From Leptobrachium leishanense (lineage: Eukaryota > Chordata > Amphibia > Anura > Megophryidae), in NCBI GenBank assembly GCA_009667805.1, contig CM019068.1, positions 7,993,733 through 8,057,732 of the forward strand: a stretch of DNA of 64,000 nt. Direction: 5' to 3'. The position numbers were made by a program, and so were the translations under genes. Each line of letters starts with the position of its first letter. The first letter of the stretch is position 1. Positions 20,389-31,189 of this stretch are shown in pieces. The notes below the pieces were generated by a model. It was not told where the DNA came from and did no database searches. It saw nothing but the letters and a program-made list of their open reading frames with translations.

Positions 20389-23253
20389 AATTCTTTTTCA
20401 GAGGAGGGATCTGCACAATCATGGAGTTCGGCAAGTCCTTGAGCTACTGGATTCTTTTGATCCTGTCTATACCGTACCTCCAATGGCCATCCTTGTAAGG
20501 ATAACGTCCATGCAGTTATTCTGCTATTGGATAGGTTCCCGTCCCTTATTCGACTACTGTGTAGATATTGTAAGGGTTGGTGTGCAGTTTCAAGTATGAT
20601 CCTCTCTCCTTGGATAGAACTCCTAAAATTCTGTAGGGCCCAGACTGTGGCTAGTAATGCTTTTTCACAGTCACTAAATTTAATCTCCACTGGAGATAAG
20701 GATTTACTGGCATATGCGATAATTTTACTCTGATCATCTTGCTTTTGACATAAAACGGCGCTCATGCTCAAATTGGTAAAACCTGTCTCCAGATAGAAGG
20801 GTTTACCCCCCTCTGGATAGGCTAGGCATGGAGCCTGGGTGAGTTTTATTTTAAGCTCAGTCATGGCTTGTTCTTGATTCTCCCCCCATATCCACTTTAC
20901 ATCTTTCTTAAGCAATGTTAATAGAGGTTTACAAATCTCTGCATAATTTTCGATAAACTTACGTGAGTAATTCATCATACCCAAGAATGATCTTAGATCA
21001 CTGATGTTAGTGGGAGTTCTGGACTTCATCACTGCTTCCACCTTCTTCCGCTGAGGATTTAGGCCTTCGGATGTAACCTCATGTCCCAGGAAATTAACTC
21101 TGGCGCGACACCATTGTGCTTTCTGCAATGAGATTTTAACCCCTGCCTCTCTCAACTGGTTAAGAACATGTCTAATTTCTTGAATATGTTTCTCAAACGA
21201 AATACTGTTCAGTAAAATATCATCCACATACGTCAAATTACCCCTCTCTGCTGCATCTGGCATGGCTTTATGTAAAAAGACAGCGAACTCATGACCTGAG
21301 TTTATATATAGCCGAAGGGCATTCTGGTCCAAGTGTATTGTTGTTGACCGAAGGTGAAGGCCAATTTGTATTGGTCCTCAGGACTTACCTGAATTGTCCA
21401 GTATCCTTGGGCACAATCCAGCGCGGTAAAAATCTTACAACCTTGCATTTGGACTAGACATTGATCAATATATGGTACTGGCCAGCCGGATCTGTACACA
21501 CGTTTATTTAGCTGTCTCAAATCAGCACATAAATGCCAGTGACCATTCAGTTTAAGGATTTTGAGGATAGGATTATTATAAGAGCTGTGCACTGTCCTTA
21601 TAATTCCCCTTTCTTTTAGATTCCTTAATATCTCCACCAGCGAGTCGTAACACGCTAAGGGAAGCCGATATTGTCTGACGTATACAGGAGGAGCGTTAGG
21701 ATCAGTTTGGACCCTAGCTATATGTAAGTCGGTGACTCCACAATCATATGAATCCTTAGCAAAAATATCTTGAAATTCCATTAGAACGTCTTTTAACTGC
21801 TGGCGCTCCATATCATTAGAACATCCGTCAGCGAAAGATATTTGTTGCTGGACCAAGTCCTGAAATCCTGGAAAGATTTCAGGTTGACCAATCTCATAGG
21901 CCTCTTCAAGCCTTTCAGAGAGGTCATGATTTGACTTACTTGCTTCTCCAGCAAAGTGAGTATACTCCTCTGCTTCCTGTGTAGTCAGGGGATGATCAAA
22001 GGTTAAAGATGATTCTTCTACCTTGCAGATTCCTTCTTCAGAACTGAAAGAATAAACAGAATGTATCGTGAATAATCCTTCGGGCCACGAATTAAGTGAT
22101 TGTTCAATCATTTGATCCTCTGTGAGATAACGTTCAGGTATTAACCCGATTACAGCGTTCTGGAACCCGAATGTATAATAATCTGAATCCAGTGCTAGAC
22201 CTATTGTAGTGTCTTTAGGCAAATGGATATCCTGTGAGGAATTATTATTTATAATTATTTGAGTTCTAGATTGGTGTATTTTCACCATGGGTGTAGGATT
22301 TGCTGAAATTCCTAACCCATGTATCCGATTGGAAAGACAGACTAGTGCCTCAGAATTTCTCAACTTCTGACCTTCCATTACCTGTAAAGGTAATGGGTAA
22401 TTTACAGAGCCTGGTGGAATACAAACCTCATATGGTACCTGCAAGTTTACTGCGTATGGCAGTGTCTGGCATGATTTAAGAGCTTTATCTTCGTCCTGGA
22501 ATTCACAGGGGTTCTCTTTTAGTCTGGTCCATATGTGGGAATTAACCAGATCCACTTGCATAGCAAAACGATGAATTATATCGTTACCTACATAAATCTG
22601 ATAACCGGGTTCATTTAGGACCAAAAATAAATGTGTGGCAGTTTTATTCCCAATAGAAATAGATAACATACATTTTCCAACAACATTATTATAACTGTCT
22701 CCGTCATTATCTAGATCTGTTATCCACTCATCCTGAGGATTAGGGTATCTGACTACTTTAAGGTTATCCATCTTATTCAGCAGCTCCCTGCTAATGTAGC
22801 TATTTTCCTGGCGCAAATCTAGCTTAGCCATTTTTTCTCTAGCTAAACTATTTACACGTATAGGGAAGAATACCTCTTCATTTATCTTATCTATTTCAGT
22901 TAAGAACTGAGAATGGTCACTATGCCCATTTGGTTCTGTCTCCCTCTTGTGGAGGTGAATAATTAACACGTCGTTCTCCAGACATATATCTCGAATTCTC
23001 TCAGGGGAACACATATGGTGTTATCCTCCTGCTGTCCTGGAGTCAGGGGCTTTGGCCTTAAGAAAGAGATATCAGGTTTCTGGCTATTTCTGAAGTGGAC
23101 TTCAATAGAATCCAGCCTTTCTTCAATCACGTGGCAGTAATGCTGAGCGTGATGGGATTGGGATCTATCGTAGCCAATTGGAACATTTACTTGGGACCAA
23201 ATAACCTCATTGATAAAATCAATGATTGGATTTAACCTTTTGAGAAGGTCCAT
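20389..23253 (-). pseudogene. pol remnant: RT and RNase H (ERV-like)
   Basis: The frame 21302-23014 holds a long connector, then RT fingers and palm ending TWTRMPFGY, with LKLNGHWHLCADLRQLNK and FTALDCAQGYWTIQV (first catalytic Asp). A shift near 21310-21330 leads into the frame 20241-21332 with LTYVDDILL (Y-V-D-D at about 21222-21230), FLGHEVTSEGL and the connection LRSFLGMMNYSRKFI. RNase H follows (YASKSLSPVEIKFSDCEKAL). The last part of that frame below 20388 is LINE sequence. A TAA at 23254-23256 and a shift near 23000 separate it from protease. It is non-functional. Confidence 0.8.
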
Positions 23254-23838
23254 TTAGGCCATTAGGCGATTTTGGGGCAGATCCACAATAAGCATTGGAT
23301 GCCAAATTACTTTATTCCCCAATTTAAAATCCAATTTAGCCGTGCCCAGAACTTTCAGAGATGTGCCACTCACACTCACTAGCTTAGCATTAGATTTATC
23401 TAATCTAGGCTTCCTGGAGGACAGTTCTTGAACCTGGTCAAAATAATTAGCTGATACTAATGTAACCTGGCTTCCTGTGTCTAGCAAAGATATAATATGT
23501 GGTAAATTATCTTGTAATTCTACATTCACATAATATCGGTCTTCAATGCTATGCAATTTACATAGAAATTTAGAGTGAGATATGAAATTAGGTTTTGTAC
23601 AGATTTTACCGACAGAATTTCCTCTCTCAGGCATGCTCTTGGCAACTGTGCTGTCCATCTCGGATTTAGTCTTCTCAGCTTGCTCGCACTTCGACTGGAG
23701 AGATAAAATACATTTTCCTTCTCTTGGCAGGGAAGGGGTTAAATCATCAACCATACAAACATTTGTATTAACCATTTCATCATCACTTTCTGGTAAATTG
23801 TCATGGATACTGGTTACTTCATCAGAATCATCATCTAG
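23254..23838 (-). pseudogene. Retropepsin-like protease of the ERV-like element
   Basis: This frame continues in register from gag through a TGA at 23839-23841. It contains ISLLDTGSQVTLVSANYF, where D-T-G-S (Asp codon at about 23479-23481) is the retroviral-type aspartic protease active site. The homodimeric enzyme would process the Gag-Pol precursor. The frame ends at TAA 23254-23256, directly followed by an in-frame ATG and more pol-like sequence, so the TAA is probably a mutation. Confidence 0.75.
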
Positions 23839-23841
23839 TCA
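23836..23841 (-). promoter_or_regulatory. Candidate stop-codon readthrough site UGA CUA(G)
   Basis: On the minus strand the gag frame ends in CAG TGA CTA GAT, and the downstream protease frame is in the same register. UGA followed by CUAG is a known efficient readthrough context in vertebrate genes and some RNA viruses. A gag-pro fusion by suppression is thus plausible in the ancestor. Confidence 0.5.
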
Positions 23842-25256
23842 CTGGTTGGGTGGGGCTGCAGGTGTTGCATCACTTACAACCTGACCAGGGTTATTTCCAG
23901 TCATTAACTGAGTGATCTGATCCAGTTTTTCTGTCAGCACACAGAAATTTTCCTGCATTTGGCAAATACGCTGGCGTACATTATATCTCCGCTTTCTATT
24001 CGTCCTTGGGGATGAAGCTTGCGCATTCTCAGACTCAGATTCAGTTTTACCTCTGGTCGCTTCCTGTCTAGGCACATTTTCCCTTGATTTAACCCACTGA
24101 CTTCTAGGTACCCATTGCTTCCCAGATTGAAATTTACTTCCTGAATATTCTCTGGCAAACCCTCTTTCCTGATCTGGCTTGGATTTTTCCCTCTTAGGTA
24201 TGGAGTCACGCACAATTTCCGCATAACTCTTTTTCTGGGACTCAAATTTAATATCACCCTTTTTAATGTGAGTTTCCGCTATTTCCTCAGGTGAGTTTTT
24301 CACTCTTTTCCCCTGAGTTTCTTCACTATATTCAAATACAGTAAATAGGGTCATACTTTCTTTTAGTACCCAATCCAAACCATTTCTCGGGTCATAATCT
24401 CTTGCCAAAATAACCTTTATTTTATTTGGCAATGCGTCATAAAATAATTGAATAAATTCAGGGTTTTCAAAATTTAGGTTTCTTTCAGCCAAGCTGTACG
24501 CATTTTTAAGGACTGAAAGAAATTCACGGGCTTTGATTAGGTCTGCATTTTAGAGTTAAAATTGCTCTTTTCGCAGCTAGGCTGGTGCGGTGAGGCCCAA
24601 ATTCAGATTTGACCTCGGAGACTATTTTACTCCAGTTATGTATACCGGATTCTTTCAAAGACTGAAAAAAATACCTATGTTTGCCTTCAAAAACCCATGG
24701 GATAAACTCAATTTTCTGAGCATCTGAATTGATACCTAGGACTGATAATGCTTCTTCAAACACCTCTAAATGGTTTATGATCGCTGGAGAATTCCTTTTA
24801 TCCCATATCCCAACTGAGTCCTTCAAAAATTGGACGATTTTAGTTAAATTCTTCACTTTATGAGATTTTCTATCATGCTTAATAGGCTGTGGCTGGCTAG
24901 AGTGATGTGATTTGAAATACTCCTGTGTAAGAGTCTTTGCTCTTTTTTCATCATGAGAGTTAGTTTCACTTTCGCAATCACTCTGCAGCGACCTGTCACC
25001 AGGCTGTAATTTATAGCTCACAGCTTTCAAAGGGAACTTCTCTAAGGAAGGAGTTTTAACCCTTTGAGCATCAGCTTCAACCTGACGTAACTCATCAGCG
25101 AATTTCTCATGTTCGCGTTTCATTCTCGCCAATTGTATACTTAGTTCCTTATTTGAATTTGATAACTGATTAATCTCATTTTGCAGTTGAGTTTTTACTT
25201 TTTCATAAACCGTCAATTCTTTGATCATACATTCCGATTCATGAGTTATTTGATTT
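23839..25256 (-). pseudogene. gag of the ERV-like element (one frameshift)
   Basis: Two frames, 24524-25228 and 23839-24492, together encode one Gag. The N-terminal part is a Gln/Lys/Glu-rich coiled-coil candidate starting before the first ATG; codons upstream to about 25256 are open, so the true start is lost. The capsid-like core contains AIINHLEVFEEALSVLGI and NWSKIVSEVKSEFGP. It ends its frame at RPNQSP by loss of one base near 24525, and continues in the next frame with NPEFIQLFYDALPNKI. The C-terminus is basic (RTNRKRRYNVRQR). No zinc knuckle was found. Confidence 0.7.
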
Positions 25257-25468
25257 ACACCCTCACCTCCCCATCACTCCCAGCCAACCCCCTCACCTCC
25301 CCCATCACTCCCAGCCAAACCCCTCACCTCCCCATCACTCCCAGCCACCCGCTCACCTCCCCATCACTCCCAGCCAACCCCCTCACCTCCCCATCACTCC
25401 CAGCCAACCCCCTCACCTCCCCCATCACTCCCAGCCAACCCCCTCACCTCCCCCATCACTCCCAGCCA
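25256..25468 (-). repeat. Minisatellite, about 30-bp unit, inverted relative to the 31-36 kb array
   Basis: About seven copies of a unit containing CTCACCTCCCCATCACTCCC. The unit is the reverse complement of the large array at 31190-35912. It cuts the gag of the ERV-like element. Confidence 0.92.
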
Positions 25469-26451
25469 GAAAAATTACAATCTCGGTTCAGTGCCTCCAA
25501 TATGTATTGGACTTATCTCGGCACGTCCCTCCAATATGTAGGATTATTATTCAATAAGAAACTTATACGAGACACAAATAGCAATCGTTTATATTTCCAA
25601 GAAATTCTCCTAAATTCTTTTAATTGTCTGTGTTTTGCTTTGAAGAATACACTAATCAATAATCGGATAAAAATATATATATTTATTACGTATACAAAAA
25701 AGTATCAAATCTCATATCATAAACAAAGATTTATAAACAACCACAACATCCATCAGCACATAGACACTAGCCTCCCAATATATATATCTCCTGTTAGTAA
25801 CTGCATATATGATATCATTTACTTTATCAGTTAGTAACTATACACAAATGGTTAATAAATATTTCTGCTTAACGAAAACAATTAACATGTATTTCCCAGC
25901 AAACCAATGTTTAACAAGCTAGATCTTGTAGAGATATATGTATCTCTCTATGCTACCTGGATCAACAAAAGATGAGCTATCACTTATTCTATTTCTAGAA
26001 TGATAAGTAATAAAAACTTATTTAGTGAATCCTCCCCTAATATCAAAAATTAAACTTCTAATCTTCTGCTTTTTATATTGTAGTTATATAATTCCTTGCT
26101 TATTAATTTCAATCACAGAAAATTTCCAAATTCAATATATATATATATATATATCTGTATATCATTTTGCAATAGTTTCTTTAGGATAAACCTTATATCT
26201 GATTCTTCTTCATATCTCTATCTGCAGATTTAGAATAGAAATATTTTGAAGACTCTGGATCTAACAGTAATTTGAGATATCTCAGTCTATCTATTGCAAG
26301 AAATACTCCAGATATATATATTATTACATTAACTTTAAATTTGCTTTCTCATACATTACCTCTCCAATCTGGATTCAAGTTACAGCAACAATATTCTTTG
26401 ATTGTTTTGGAATATGTGAAAATTATCACTGTAGATATTCAAAGCATGTGA
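25469..26451. other. AT-rich non-coding sequence
   Basis: This stretch is very AT-rich, with TATATA runs (26135-26155). No coding homology is seen. Together with 28105-28765 it was one continuous AT-rich segment before the hAT-like insertion. Confidence 0.5.
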
Positions 26452-26459
26452 GTTAGAGG
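26452..26459. repeat. Target site duplication GTTAGAGG (left) of hAT-like element
   Basis: The eight bases GTTAGAGG recur exactly at 28097-28104, next to the opposite terminal inverted repeat. Confidence 0.9.
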
Positions 26460-26532
26460 CAGTGGCGTAGCGTGGGGGGGGGCTGGGGGGCCGTGGCCCC
26501 GGGCGCAGTTTTGTTAGGGGCGCATTTGCCCG

Positions 26533-26799
26533 GGGGTTGAGGGGACCCAGATGCCGGGCAGCGCGGGGGTGCCTGCCCGGTCCTGAAGAGTCCGTCCTGT
26601 TAGAGGGAAGCGGCTGCGTGCAGGCGCAGGTCACGTGGTCCAGCTAATCAGGTGGTACTGAGTCTCCGTACCACCTGACTGGCCGGACCGTGTGACCTGC
26701 GCACGCACGCCACGCAGCCGCATCCCCTTCAACAGGACGGACTCTTCAGGACCGGGCAGGCACTCCCGCACTGCCCGGCATCTGGGTCCCCTCAACCCC
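26533..26799. repeat. Large palindrome inside hAT-like element
   Basis: Arms of about 125 bp, starting GGTTGAGGGGACCCAGATGC on the left and ending with its complement on the right, fold around a centre near 26660. A few mismatches are visible. Confidence 0.85.
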
Positions 26800-26814
26800 T
26801 GCCGGAGCTGGAGC

Positions 26815-28015
26815 AATATCCAGGTGAGAGCTGGGCAAATCCATGTGCTGGGGCAAATCCATGAGCTGGGGGCAAATCCATGAGCTGGGGGCAAATCCAT
26901 GAGCTGGGCAAATCCATGACTTGGGGGCAAATCCATGAGCTGGGGCAAATCCATGAGCTGGGCAAATCCATGAGCTGGGGCAAATCCATGAGCTGGGGCA
27001 AATCCATGAGCTGGGCAAATCCATGAGCTGGGGGCAAATCCATGAGCTGGGGCAAATCCATGAGCTGGGCAAATCCATGACCTGGGGGCAAATCCATGAG
27101 CTGGGCAAATCCATGTGTGAGCTGGGGGCAAATCCATGAGCTGGGGGCAAATCCATGTGTGAGCTGGGGCAAATCCATGAGCTGGGCAAATCCATGTGTG
27201 AGCTGGGGCAAATCCATGAGCTGGGCAAATCCATGACCTGGGGGCAAATCCATGAGCTGGGCAAATCCATGAGCTGGGCAAATCCATGACCTGGGGGCAA
27301 ATCCATGAGCTGGGGCAAATCCATGAGCTGGGCAAATCCATGACCTGGGGCAAATCCATGAGCTGGGGGCAAATCCATGAGCTGGGGCAAATCCATGTGT
27401 GAGCTGGGGGAAAATCCATGTGTGAGCTGGGGCAAATCCATGAGCTGGGGCAAATCCATGAGCTGGGGCAAATCCATGTGTGAGCTGGGGCAAATCCATG
27501 ACTGGGGCAAATCCATGACCTGGGGGCAAATCCATGAGCTGGGGCAAATCCATGACCTGGGGGCAAATCAATGAGCTGGGCAAATCCATGACCTGGGGGC
27601 AAATCCATGACCTGGGGAAATCCATGAGCTGGGGCAAATCCATGACCTGGGGGCAAATCCATGAGCTGGGCAAATCCATGACTGGGGGCAAATCCATGAC
27701 CTGGGCAAATCCATGAGCTGGGGGCAAATCCATGAGCTGGGGGCAAATCCATGAGCTGGGCAAATCCATGAGCTGGGGGCAAATCCATGAGCTGGGGCAA
27801 ATCCATGAGTGAGCTGGGGCATATCCATGAGCTGTGCAAATCCATGAGCTGGGGCAATATCCATGTGTGAGCTGTGGCAAATCCATGTGTGAGCTGGGGC
27901 ATATCCATGAGCTGGGGCATATCCATGAGCTGGGGCAAATCCATGAGCTGGGGCAAATCCATGAGCTGGGGGCAAATCCATGAGCTGGGGCAATATCCAT
28001 GTGAGAGCTGGGGCA
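26815..28015 (+). repeat. Minisatellite, 18-bp unit (18-26 bp variants)
   Basis: About 60 copies of GAGCTGGGGCAAATCCAT, with one or two extra G, GACCTGGGGG and GTGTGAGCTGGG variants. The unit occurs once in degenerate form at the palindrome edge (GAGCTGGAGCAATATCCA), a likely founder. The long open frames here (up to 482 codons, minus strand) are artefacts of a period that is a multiple of three. Confidence 0.95.
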
Positions 28016-28096
28016 ATATCGATAACGTGTCCACAGGTGGGGGGGCGCACAATTCTTGGCTGGCCCCGGGCGCTGACAACCCACGCTACGCCACTG

Positions 28097-28104
28097 GTTA
28101 GAGG
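28097..28104. repeat. Target site duplication GTTAGAGG (right) of hAT-like element
   Basis: An exact copy of 26452-26459. Confidence 0.9.
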
Positions 28105-28765
28105 TGTGGTCCTAATTAAGTGATATGTTTTATCTTGAATGCATTATCGTGTCTTGGTATGATCTGCCTCAATCAATGCATGATCGTGTCTTGGTATGAT
28201 CTGAATGACCTTATGTCCTGGAAATCTGAATACCTTGGGACGAACAGTACAGCTCCAATTATAGTCAATTTGACGTCACTGACAATCTACCCCTTTCATT
28301 TAAATATTTTTCTCTATACTAATATAATATTTACTATACCTCAAGAGGGCAGTGTTGCTCTTCAAATTAATTGCACAATTAAATTTTTATATATGTTATC
28401 TCAGGTCAAAAGATCAATCTGTTTTAACAAAGACCCTATATTCAATCCTAGACTTTGGGTCTCTCCTGTCAAAATTAAATTAATATCTCTACTCCTCTTT
28501 TCATTCAAAGACTTGTTAAAACAAACCAATAAATTTAAATATGTAGCTCAGCATTATATCACATAAAAACATTTTATTGTTTATAACATCATATCTGGCA
28601 TTTATAGAAAAAAAAACTCTTAAGGTTCACCTAGTCATGAACTATTAAAAAAAATCTCTGTCCATTTCTAAAACTAGGGAAAATTGAAAAAGAAAGACTT
28701 TACATTAAACAAGATGGCTACAGGCATCCATTTTAATTTTTTCCATTATAAAATACCCGGCAGGG
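28105..28765. other. AT-rich non-coding sequence
   Basis: No gene is recognised. A short duplication (GATCGTGTCTTGGTATGATC-like, near 28147 and 28181) is the only structure seen. Confidence 0.45.
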
Positions 28766-31046
28766 ACCCCTCTCCTCTTAGATTGTAAGCTCTGGAGCAG
28801 GGTCCCCTCTCCTCTTAGATTGTAAACTCTGGGGCAGGGTCCCCTCTCTTAGATTGTAAACTCTGGAGCAGGGTCCCCTCTCCTCTTAGATTGTAAGCTC
28901 TGGAGCAGGATCCCTCCCTTTTTAGATTGTAAGCTCTGGGGCAGGGTCCTCTCTCCTCTTAGATTGTAAGCTCTGGAGCAGGGTCCCCTCTCCTCTTAGA
29001 TTGTAAGCTCTGGAGCAGGGTCCCCTCTCCTCTTAGATTGTAAGCTATGGAGCAGGGTCCCCTCTCCTCTTAGATTGTAAACTCTGGAGCAGGGTCTCCT
29101 CTCCTCTTAGATTGTAAGCTCTGGAGCAGGGTCCTCTCTCCTCTTAGATTGTAAGCTCTGGAGCAGGGTCCCCTCTCCTCTTAGATTGTAAGCTCTGGAG
29201 CAGGGTCCCCTCTCCCTTAGATTGTAAACTCTGGGGCAGGGTCCCCTCTCTTAGATTGTAAGCTCTGGGGCAGGGTCCCCACTCCTCTTAGATTGTAAGC
29301 TCTGGGGCAGGGTCCCCTCTCCTCTTAGATTGTAAGCTCTGGAGCAGGGTCCCCTCTCCTCTTAGATTGTAAGCTCTGGAGCAGGGTCCCCTCTCCTCTT
29401 AGATTGTAAGCTCTGGAGCAGGGTCCCCTCTCCTCTTAGATTGTAAACTCTGGGGCAGGGTCCCCTCTCTTAGATTGTAAACTCTGGAGCAGGTCCCCTC
29501 TCCTCTTAGATTGTAAGCTCTGGAGCAGGATCCCCTCTCCTTTTAGATTGTAAGCTCTGGGCAGGGTCCTCTCTCCTCTTAGATTGTAAGCTCTGGAGCA
29601 GGGTCCCCTCTCCTCTTAGATTGTAAGCTCTGGAGCAGGGTCCCCTCTCCTCTTAGATTGTAAGCTCTGGAGCAGGGTCCCTCTCCTCTTAGATTGTAAG
29701 CTCTGGAGCAGGGTCCCCTCTCCTCTTAGATTGTAAGCTATGGAGCAGGGTCCCTCTCCTCTAGATTGTAAACTCTGGAGCAGGGTCTCCTCTCCTCTTA
29801 GATTGTAAGCTCTGGAGCAGGGTCCTCTCTCCTCTTAGATTGTAAGCTATGGAGCAGGGTCCCCTCTCCTCTGAGATTGTAAGCTATGGAGCAGGGTCCC
29901 CTCTCCTCTTAGATTGTAAACTTTGGGGCAGGGTCCCCTCTCCTCCTAGATTGTAAACTCTGGAGCAGGGTCTCCTCTCCTCTTAGATTGTAAGCTCTGG
30001 AGCAGGGTCCCCTCTCCTCTTAGATTGTAAGCTCTGGGGCAGGGTCCCCACTCCTCTTAGATTGTAAGCTCTGGAGCAGGGTCCCCTCCCCTCTTAGATT
30101 GTAAGCTCTGGGGCAGAGTCCCCTCTCCTCTTAGATTGTAAGCTCTGGAGCAGGGTCCCCTCTCCTCTTAGATTGTAAGCTCTGGAGCAGGGTCCCCTCT
30201 CCTCTTAGATTGTAAGCTCTGGAGCAGGGTCCCCTCTCCTCTTAGATTGTAAGCTCTGGGCAGGGTCCCCTCTCCTCTTAGATTGTAAGCTCTGGAGCAG
30301 GGTCCCCTCTCCTCTTAGATTGTAAGCTCTGGAGCAGGGTCCCCTCTCCTCTTAGATTGTAAACTCTGGGGCAGGGTCCCCTCTCCTCTTAGATTGTAAG
30401 CTCTGGAGCAGGGTCCTCTCCTCTTAGATTGTAAGCTCTGGGGCAGGGTCCCCTCTCCTCTTAGATTGTAAACTCTGGGGCAGGGTCCCCTCTCTTAGAT
30501 TGTAAGCTCTGGGGCAGGGTCCCCACTCCTCTTAGATTGTAAGCTCTGGGGCAGGGTCCCCTCTCCTCTTAGATTGTAAGCTCTGGAGCAGGGTCCCCTC
30601 TCCTCTTAGATTGTAAGCTCTGGAGCAGGGTCCCCTCTCCTCTTAGATTGTAAGCTCTGGAGCAGGGTCCCTCTCCTCTTAGATTGTAAGCTCTGGGCAG
30701 GGTCCCCTCTCCTCTTAGATTGTAAGCTCTGGAGCAGGGTCCCCTCTCCTCTTAGATTGTAAGCTCTGGGGCAGGGTCCCCTCTCCTCTTAGATTGTAAA
30801 CTCTGGGGCAGGGTCCCCTCTCCTCTTAGATTGTAAGCTCTGGGGCAGGGTCCCCTCTCTTAGATTGTAAGCTCTGGGGCAGGGTCCCCACTCCTCTTAG
30901 ATTGTAAGCTCTGGGGCAGGGTCCCCTCTCCTCTTAGATTGTAAGCTCTGGAGCAGGGTCCCCTCTCCTCTTAGATTGTAAGCTCTGGAGCAGGGTCCCC
31001 TCTCCTCTTAGATTGTAAACTCTGGAGCAGGGTCCCCTCTCCTCCA
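28766..31046 (+). repeat. Minisatellite, 37-bp unit resembling a LINE/SINE 3' end
   Basis: About 60 copies of a unit centred on TTAGATTGTAAGCTCTGGAG followed by CAGGGTCCCCTC. Variants have AAGCTCTGGGGCAGG or lack TCCTC. The unit resembles a widespread vertebrate L2/MIR-type 3'-end motif (T-G-T-A-A-G-C-T-C followed by G-C-A-G-G-G), so it may be an amplified retroposon tail. Confidence 0.95.
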
Positions 31047-31189
31047 GACGGGATTTTAAAGAAACACCAAAAGCAAAAGAAAGCTAAAAATTACTGAAAA
31101 CTACCCGGAGTAACTGGGAGAGAGAACAGTGAAACGGACAGAGAGAGGGCGAGGAGAGGGGCGCGATGGGAGATCTGTGGGGAGCCATC
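31047..31189. other. Unique spacer between minisatellites
   Basis: About 140 bp of purine-rich, non-coding DNA. Confidence 0.4.

Larger units (their letters stand above)
20389..25256 (-). mobile_element. LTR retroelement / endogenous-retrovirus-like gag-pro-pol remnant
   Basis: On the minus strand gag (about 25256-23839), protease (23775-23254), RT (about 22000-21150) and RNase H (about 20900-20400) follow each other. No LTR, integrase or envelope is seen. The 5' end is cut at 25256 by a minisatellite and the 3' end at about 20388 by the LINE. Gag and protease share one frame separated by a single TGA. Pol has a TAA and frameshifts. Gypsy or a retrovirus-like lineage are both possible. Confidence 0.8.
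26460..28096. mobile_element. Non-autonomous hAT-like element containing an expanded minisatellite
   Basis: The element is 1,637 bp with perfect 17-bp terminal inverted repeats CAGTGGCGTAGCGTGGG and an 8-bp target duplication, the hAT signature. The left third is a large palindrome (26533-26799) and most of the rest is an 18-bp-unit minisatellite. No transposase is present. A related end lies at 11610. Confidence 0.9.

Noticed and set aside
26631..28084. Open frames of up to 482 codons with repeated HGFAPAHGFA / MDLPQL peptides
   Set aside because: They are translations of an 18-bp minisatellite inside a transposon, open in several frames at once, with no start context or domain.
25256..31046. 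A CRISPR-like array, because of regularly spaced short repeats
   Set aside because: Units are directly adjacent with no unique spacers of constant length, and the surroundings are vertebrate. These are minisatellites.
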